8,530 nucleotides of DNA, from NCBI GenBank assembly GCA_030043255.1, contig JASHYB010000063.1, positions 1 to 8,530 on the forward strand, written 5' to 3'. Made by a program: the position numbers and the translations under genes. Position 1 is the first letter of the stretch. Each line of letters starts with the position of its first letter. Below the pieces are notes generated by a model. The model was not told the DNA's origin, did not search any database, and saw only the letters and a program-made list of their open reading frames with translations. Origin of the DNA: Thermoplasmata archaeon (lineage in GTDB: Archaea > Thermoplasmatota > Thermoplasmata > Lutacidiplasmatales > UBA184). This document shows, one piece after another, positions 7,112-8,530 of this stretch.

Positions 7112-7307
7112 TCCATCTACCGGTTCGAGTACCTCCAGGACTCTGCCCCGGGTAGGGGCCCGGGTCGGGGTTCAGCTCGGAGGGGCAGCAGGGGACGCGC
7201 TCGGTCAGGGACGACTCGTGCCGGACCGCCTCGCCGAAGACCCCGTCCTCCGCCCGCGCTCGCAGGGCCCACCACGCGACAGAACGGCGGCTTCGCGTCC
7301 GAGGGGT
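7112..7307. other. Gene-free stretch between tRNA-Gly and the regulator
   Basis: No convincing gene is seen on either strand. It contains a G/C-rich inverted repeat, CTGCCCC (7143-7149) with GGGGCAG (7182-7188), enclosing two CCCGGG palindromes, so a transcript would be well structured. I find no promoter or conserved RNA motif that would justify calling a non-coding RNA. Confidence 0.4.
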
Positions 7308-7314
7308 CATATAG
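7308..7314 (+). promoter_or_regulatory. TATA box of the winged-helix regulator gene
   Basis: CATATAG stands out in G+C-rich surroundings. Its centre is 27 bases before the ATG at 7338, which fits transcription starting at or just before the start codon, i.e. a leaderless mRNA. No Shine-Dalgarno sequence is seen before that ATG, consistent with this. Confidence 0.7.
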
Positions 7315-7323
7315 CTGAGGACC

Positions 7324-7340
7324 CATCACATTATGTGATG
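7324..7340. promoter_or_regulatory. Perfect palindromic operator candidate over the start codon
   Basis: CATCACATTATGTGATG has two 7-base arms (CATCACA and TGTGATG) around TTA. The right arm ends exactly in the ATG of the winged-helix gene and covers the predicted transcription start. Dimeric winged-helix proteins bind such sites, so negative autoregulation by blocking RNA polymerase is the simple reading. Confidence 0.65.
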
Positions 7341-7688
7341 ACTGCCGCGGACGACCATCTGGTCTACGTCCTAGGGCACCCGGAAGCGTGGCGCCTGCTG
7401 GCCATCCTGGAGCGCGGATCCAGCGACCGCTACGAGCGCGTACGCAAGGATCTGGCCATGCACCCGCAAGCGTTCCAGCGGCTGCTCTACTGGATGCGGG
7501 GGTATGACCTCGTGCGCGTCCGTGCTAGCCGTCCGGCGGCAGCGACCCGTCGGGCGGTCCCCGTGCACCTGGAGCTCTCCCCGAGGGGATCAGCGATGCT
7601 CCGGTTCCTCCGAGACGTCGAGCGGAACGCGCGGTCCCACCGCGAAGCGCTCGGGCTCCGGGCCGTCGAGCTCCTCTCGGTGGCTTGA
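7338..7688 (+). CDS. Small winged-helix transcriptional regulator
   Basis: This is a 116-residue DNA-binding protein. The helix pattern PEAWRLLAILERGSSDRYERVRKDLAMHPQAFQRLLYWMRGYDLVRVR (about residues 14-62) fits a winged helix-turn-helix, with AMHPQAFQRLLYWM as probable recognition helix. VHLELSPRGSAMLRFL (about 79-94) supplies the wing strand and next helix, as in HxlR/ArsR-like regulators. The last 20 residues form a likely dimerisation helix. The start at ATG 7338 is chosen because a TATA-like CATATAG is centred 27 bases upstream, the spacing of archaeal leaderless transcripts. The open frame back to 7218 is Arg/Pro-rich and crosses the promoter. The start codon ends a perfect palindrome, suggesting autorepression. 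The stop TGA is followed at once by the GTG of the next gene, so the two are probably co-transcribed. No effector domain is visible. Confidence 0.8.
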   Translation: MTAADDHLVYVLGHPEAWRLLAILERGSSDRYERVRKDLAMHPQAFQRLLYWMRGYDLVRVRASRPAAATRRAVPVHLELSPRGSAMLRFLRDVERNARSHREALGLRAVELLSVA

Positions 7689-8259
7689 GTGACCGTCATC
7701 GTCTTGGGTCCGTCCGCCTGGCTGCGTAGCGGCCACACTCCGATCCCGCCGTGGGTGGTCGAGCTCCAACCCCCGGGAGCGCCGCTCGCGGGTCGCCGTG
7801 CGCCCACGGCCCGAGATGTGCGCTTCGGCCTCGTCGCGAGACTGCGTCTCGCGAACACGAGGGCGACCTGTCTCGAGCTTCACGCCGACCTGCCGAACGA
7901 AGACCCCGGAGCGAAGCTGCTTCGCGTCGTGCGAGAGGCGAGCGTTCAGAAGTTCGCGATCTATTGGCCGGGCGGCGCGACCTGCCGTGGACGTCGAGAT
8001 CGGCTGGTTGCTGCGGAGCGTCCAGGATGGCAAGGTCTCGGCAGACGGAGTAGGGGTCTTCTACGAGTGGAATCCGGACGGACGCTGCGCGGCCCGCGAG
8101 CGACCTACACCGGAGGGGGGAGCGGTCTTCGAATCCTTGGAACGGACGCGGCGAACTACCTACTATCAGAGTCTCGTCGCGCTCGGTGCCATCCCCATTC
8201 CCTGGTCCAGTTACGAGGACCTGTTCGAGTTTCTCAAGACCTTCGCGCCGGGAGTGTAG
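7689..8259 (+). pseudogene. Frame-disrupted gene of unknown function, possible Rossmann-like fold
   Basis: No family is recognised. From GTG 7689 the frame gives protein-like sequence (VTVIVLGPSAW ... CLELHADLPNEDPGAKLLRVV ... KFAIYWPGG) up to about 7976, then turns Arg/Gly-rich. The +1 frame is Arg/Ser/Cys-rich before about 7980 and then becomes protein-like (AVDVEIGWLLRSV ... VGVFYEWNPDG ... AIPIPWSSYEDLFEFL), ending at TAG 8257-8259. Joined by removing one base in 7968-7983, the product is about 189 residues. Its alternating strands and helices suggest a Rossmann/TIR/SLOG-like layout; this is inference. The GTG follows the regulator's TGA with no gap, with GGTGG five bases before it. It could be a true pseudogene, a sequencing error, or a programmed frameshift; no long homopolymer or obvious slippery site is visible. 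Codon use looks less strongly GC-ending than in the pilus genes. Confidence 0.6.
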
Positions 8260-8340
8260 CGGCGGACCGGCAGGCACGTCCAACCGCACCCGACGTACGG
8301 GTCTTGTTCGCCTCGCGACGGCCTCGCCCGATGCCTCAGG

Positions 8341-8447
8341 TCCCGGCTGCCTGACTCGAACAGGCGACCTGAGGATCTCCACGGGGGCCGCCGGGGTTCC
8401 GGCAGTCTCGCCTACAGTCCCCCGCTCTACCACTGAGCTAAGCCGGG
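8341..8447 (-). tRNA. tRNA-Tyr (anticodon GTA) with intron
   Basis: Reading the minus strand from 8447, acceptor CCCGGCT (8447-8441) pairs fully with AGCCGGG (8348-8342), discriminator A8341. D arm GCTC/GAGC encloses loop AGTGGTA. The anticodon stem GGGGA (8422-8418) pairs with TCCTC (8375-8371) with one G.U. Anticodon GTA is at 8415-8413. The variable loop is AGGTC; T arm GCCTG/CAGGC has loop TTCGAGT. The C1-G72 pair and A73 are those expected for archaeal tRNA-Tyr. A 35-base intron follows position 37; the mature tRNA is 72 bases without encoded CCA. Confidence 0.96.
8377..8411 (-). other. tRNA-Tyr intron at position 37/38
   Basis: Removing these 35 bases restores a seven-base anticodon loop (CTGTAGA) and the anticodon stem, which defines the intron. 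A one-base shift of both borders gives the same mature tRNA. Inside, CTGCCGG and CCGGCGG can form a 7-bp hairpin around the loop AACC. The bulge-helix-bulge expected by the splicing endonuclease is poor: the central helix would be mostly G.U pairs. A relaxed motif is therefore likely. Confidence 0.85.
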
Positions 8448-8471
8448 ACGTCTCCACGACCGAGGAGCGAG

Positions 8472-8478
8472 CTATAAC
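8472..8478 (-). promoter_or_regulatory. TATA box of tRNA-Tyr
   Basis: On the minus strand this reads GTTATAG, centred about 28 bases before the tRNA 5' end at 8447. This is the standard archaeal spacing for a tRNA transcribed with little or no leader. Confidence 0.75.
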
Positions 8479-8493
8479 CTCTCCGTCGGAGAG
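8479..8493. repeat. Perfect palindrome beside the tRNA-Tyr TATA box
   Basis: CTCTCCG and CGGAGAG form a perfect 7-bp inverted repeat around one T. It abuts the upstream side of the TATA box, where the TFB-recognition element would lie. It may be an operator or the 3' hairpin of a gene to the right; the window ends too soon to tell. Confidence 0.5.
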
Positions 8494-8530
8494 CGGGCTT
8501 CGGGCGCGGCCCCGGCGACGAGCCGGCGCA

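Noticed and set aside
7143..7188. G/C-rich inverted repeat after tRNA-Gly as a terminator or non-coding RNA
   Set aside because: No T-run, promoter or recognisable RNA motif. Short G/C pairings are expected by chance at this composition.
7083..7310. Minus-strand open frame of 75 codons ending in LSGFEPE
   Set aside because: Its end is the translated antisense of the tRNA-Gly T arm, a well-known false-gene signature.
7751..8053. Third plus-strand frame in the unknown gene as an explanation of the frame change
   Set aside because: It is Arg/Ser/Ala-rich with no strand-helix pattern, so it does not bridge the two good halves.
7696..8457. Minus-strand open frame of 253 codons across tRNA-Tyr
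   Set aside because: It reads through a tRNA gene and its promoter-side sequence, is Arg/Ser/Pro-rich, and lies opposite the better plus-strand coding signal.
1..8530. CRISPR array, insertion sequence or attachment site
   Set aside because: No regularly spaced repeats, transposase sequence, terminal repeats or duplicated tRNA 3' ends were found.

Overview
The window looks like chromosomal DNA of a very G+C-rich archaeon. The evidence is a set of TATA boxes placed about 27-28 bases before predicted transcription starts, a tRNA-Tyr gene interrupted by an intron at the archaeal 37/38 position, archaeal FlaI/GspE-type secretion ATPases, and an archaeal-style pilin N-terminus. A high-GC Thermoplasmata-like euryarchaeon is plausible, but the sequence alone cannot settle the lineage.

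Positions 1-6367 (minus strand) are one tightly packed five-gene operon for a type IV pilus-like or secretion machine. In transcription order it encodes a pilin-like surface protein with ten N-glycosylation sequons, a first FlaI/GspE ATPase, two half-size T2SF/TadC-like platform membrane proteins, and a second paralogous ATPase that runs off the left edge. Gaps between genes are 1, 1, 2 and 7 bases, and strong Shine-Dalgarno sequences sit inside the upstream gene at three of the four junctions. The pilin would be the exported subunit, the platform proteins the inner-membrane base, and the ATPases the cytoplasmic motors. No prepilin peptidase is in view.

Positions 6368-6498 are a divergent promoter region. 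A near-palindromic TATA box (CTATAAATAG), enclosed by a longer inverted repeat, can serve both the pilus operon and a plus-strand gene for a small protein with two ACT domains. Downstream lies an intronless tRNA-Gly(CCC), with a strong hairpin directly abutting its 5' end.

Positions 7112-8259 hold a short non-coding stretch, then a small winged-helix regulator. Its leaderless start codon lies inside a perfect 17-bp palindrome, which suggests autoregulation. Directly behind it is an unrecognised gene that reads well only if a frame change near 7968-7983 is allowed. Its strand-helix pattern is that of a Rossmann/TIR/SLOG-like fold, by inference only. The right end carries tRNA-Tyr(GTA) on the minus strand, with a 35-base intron and a clear TATA box.
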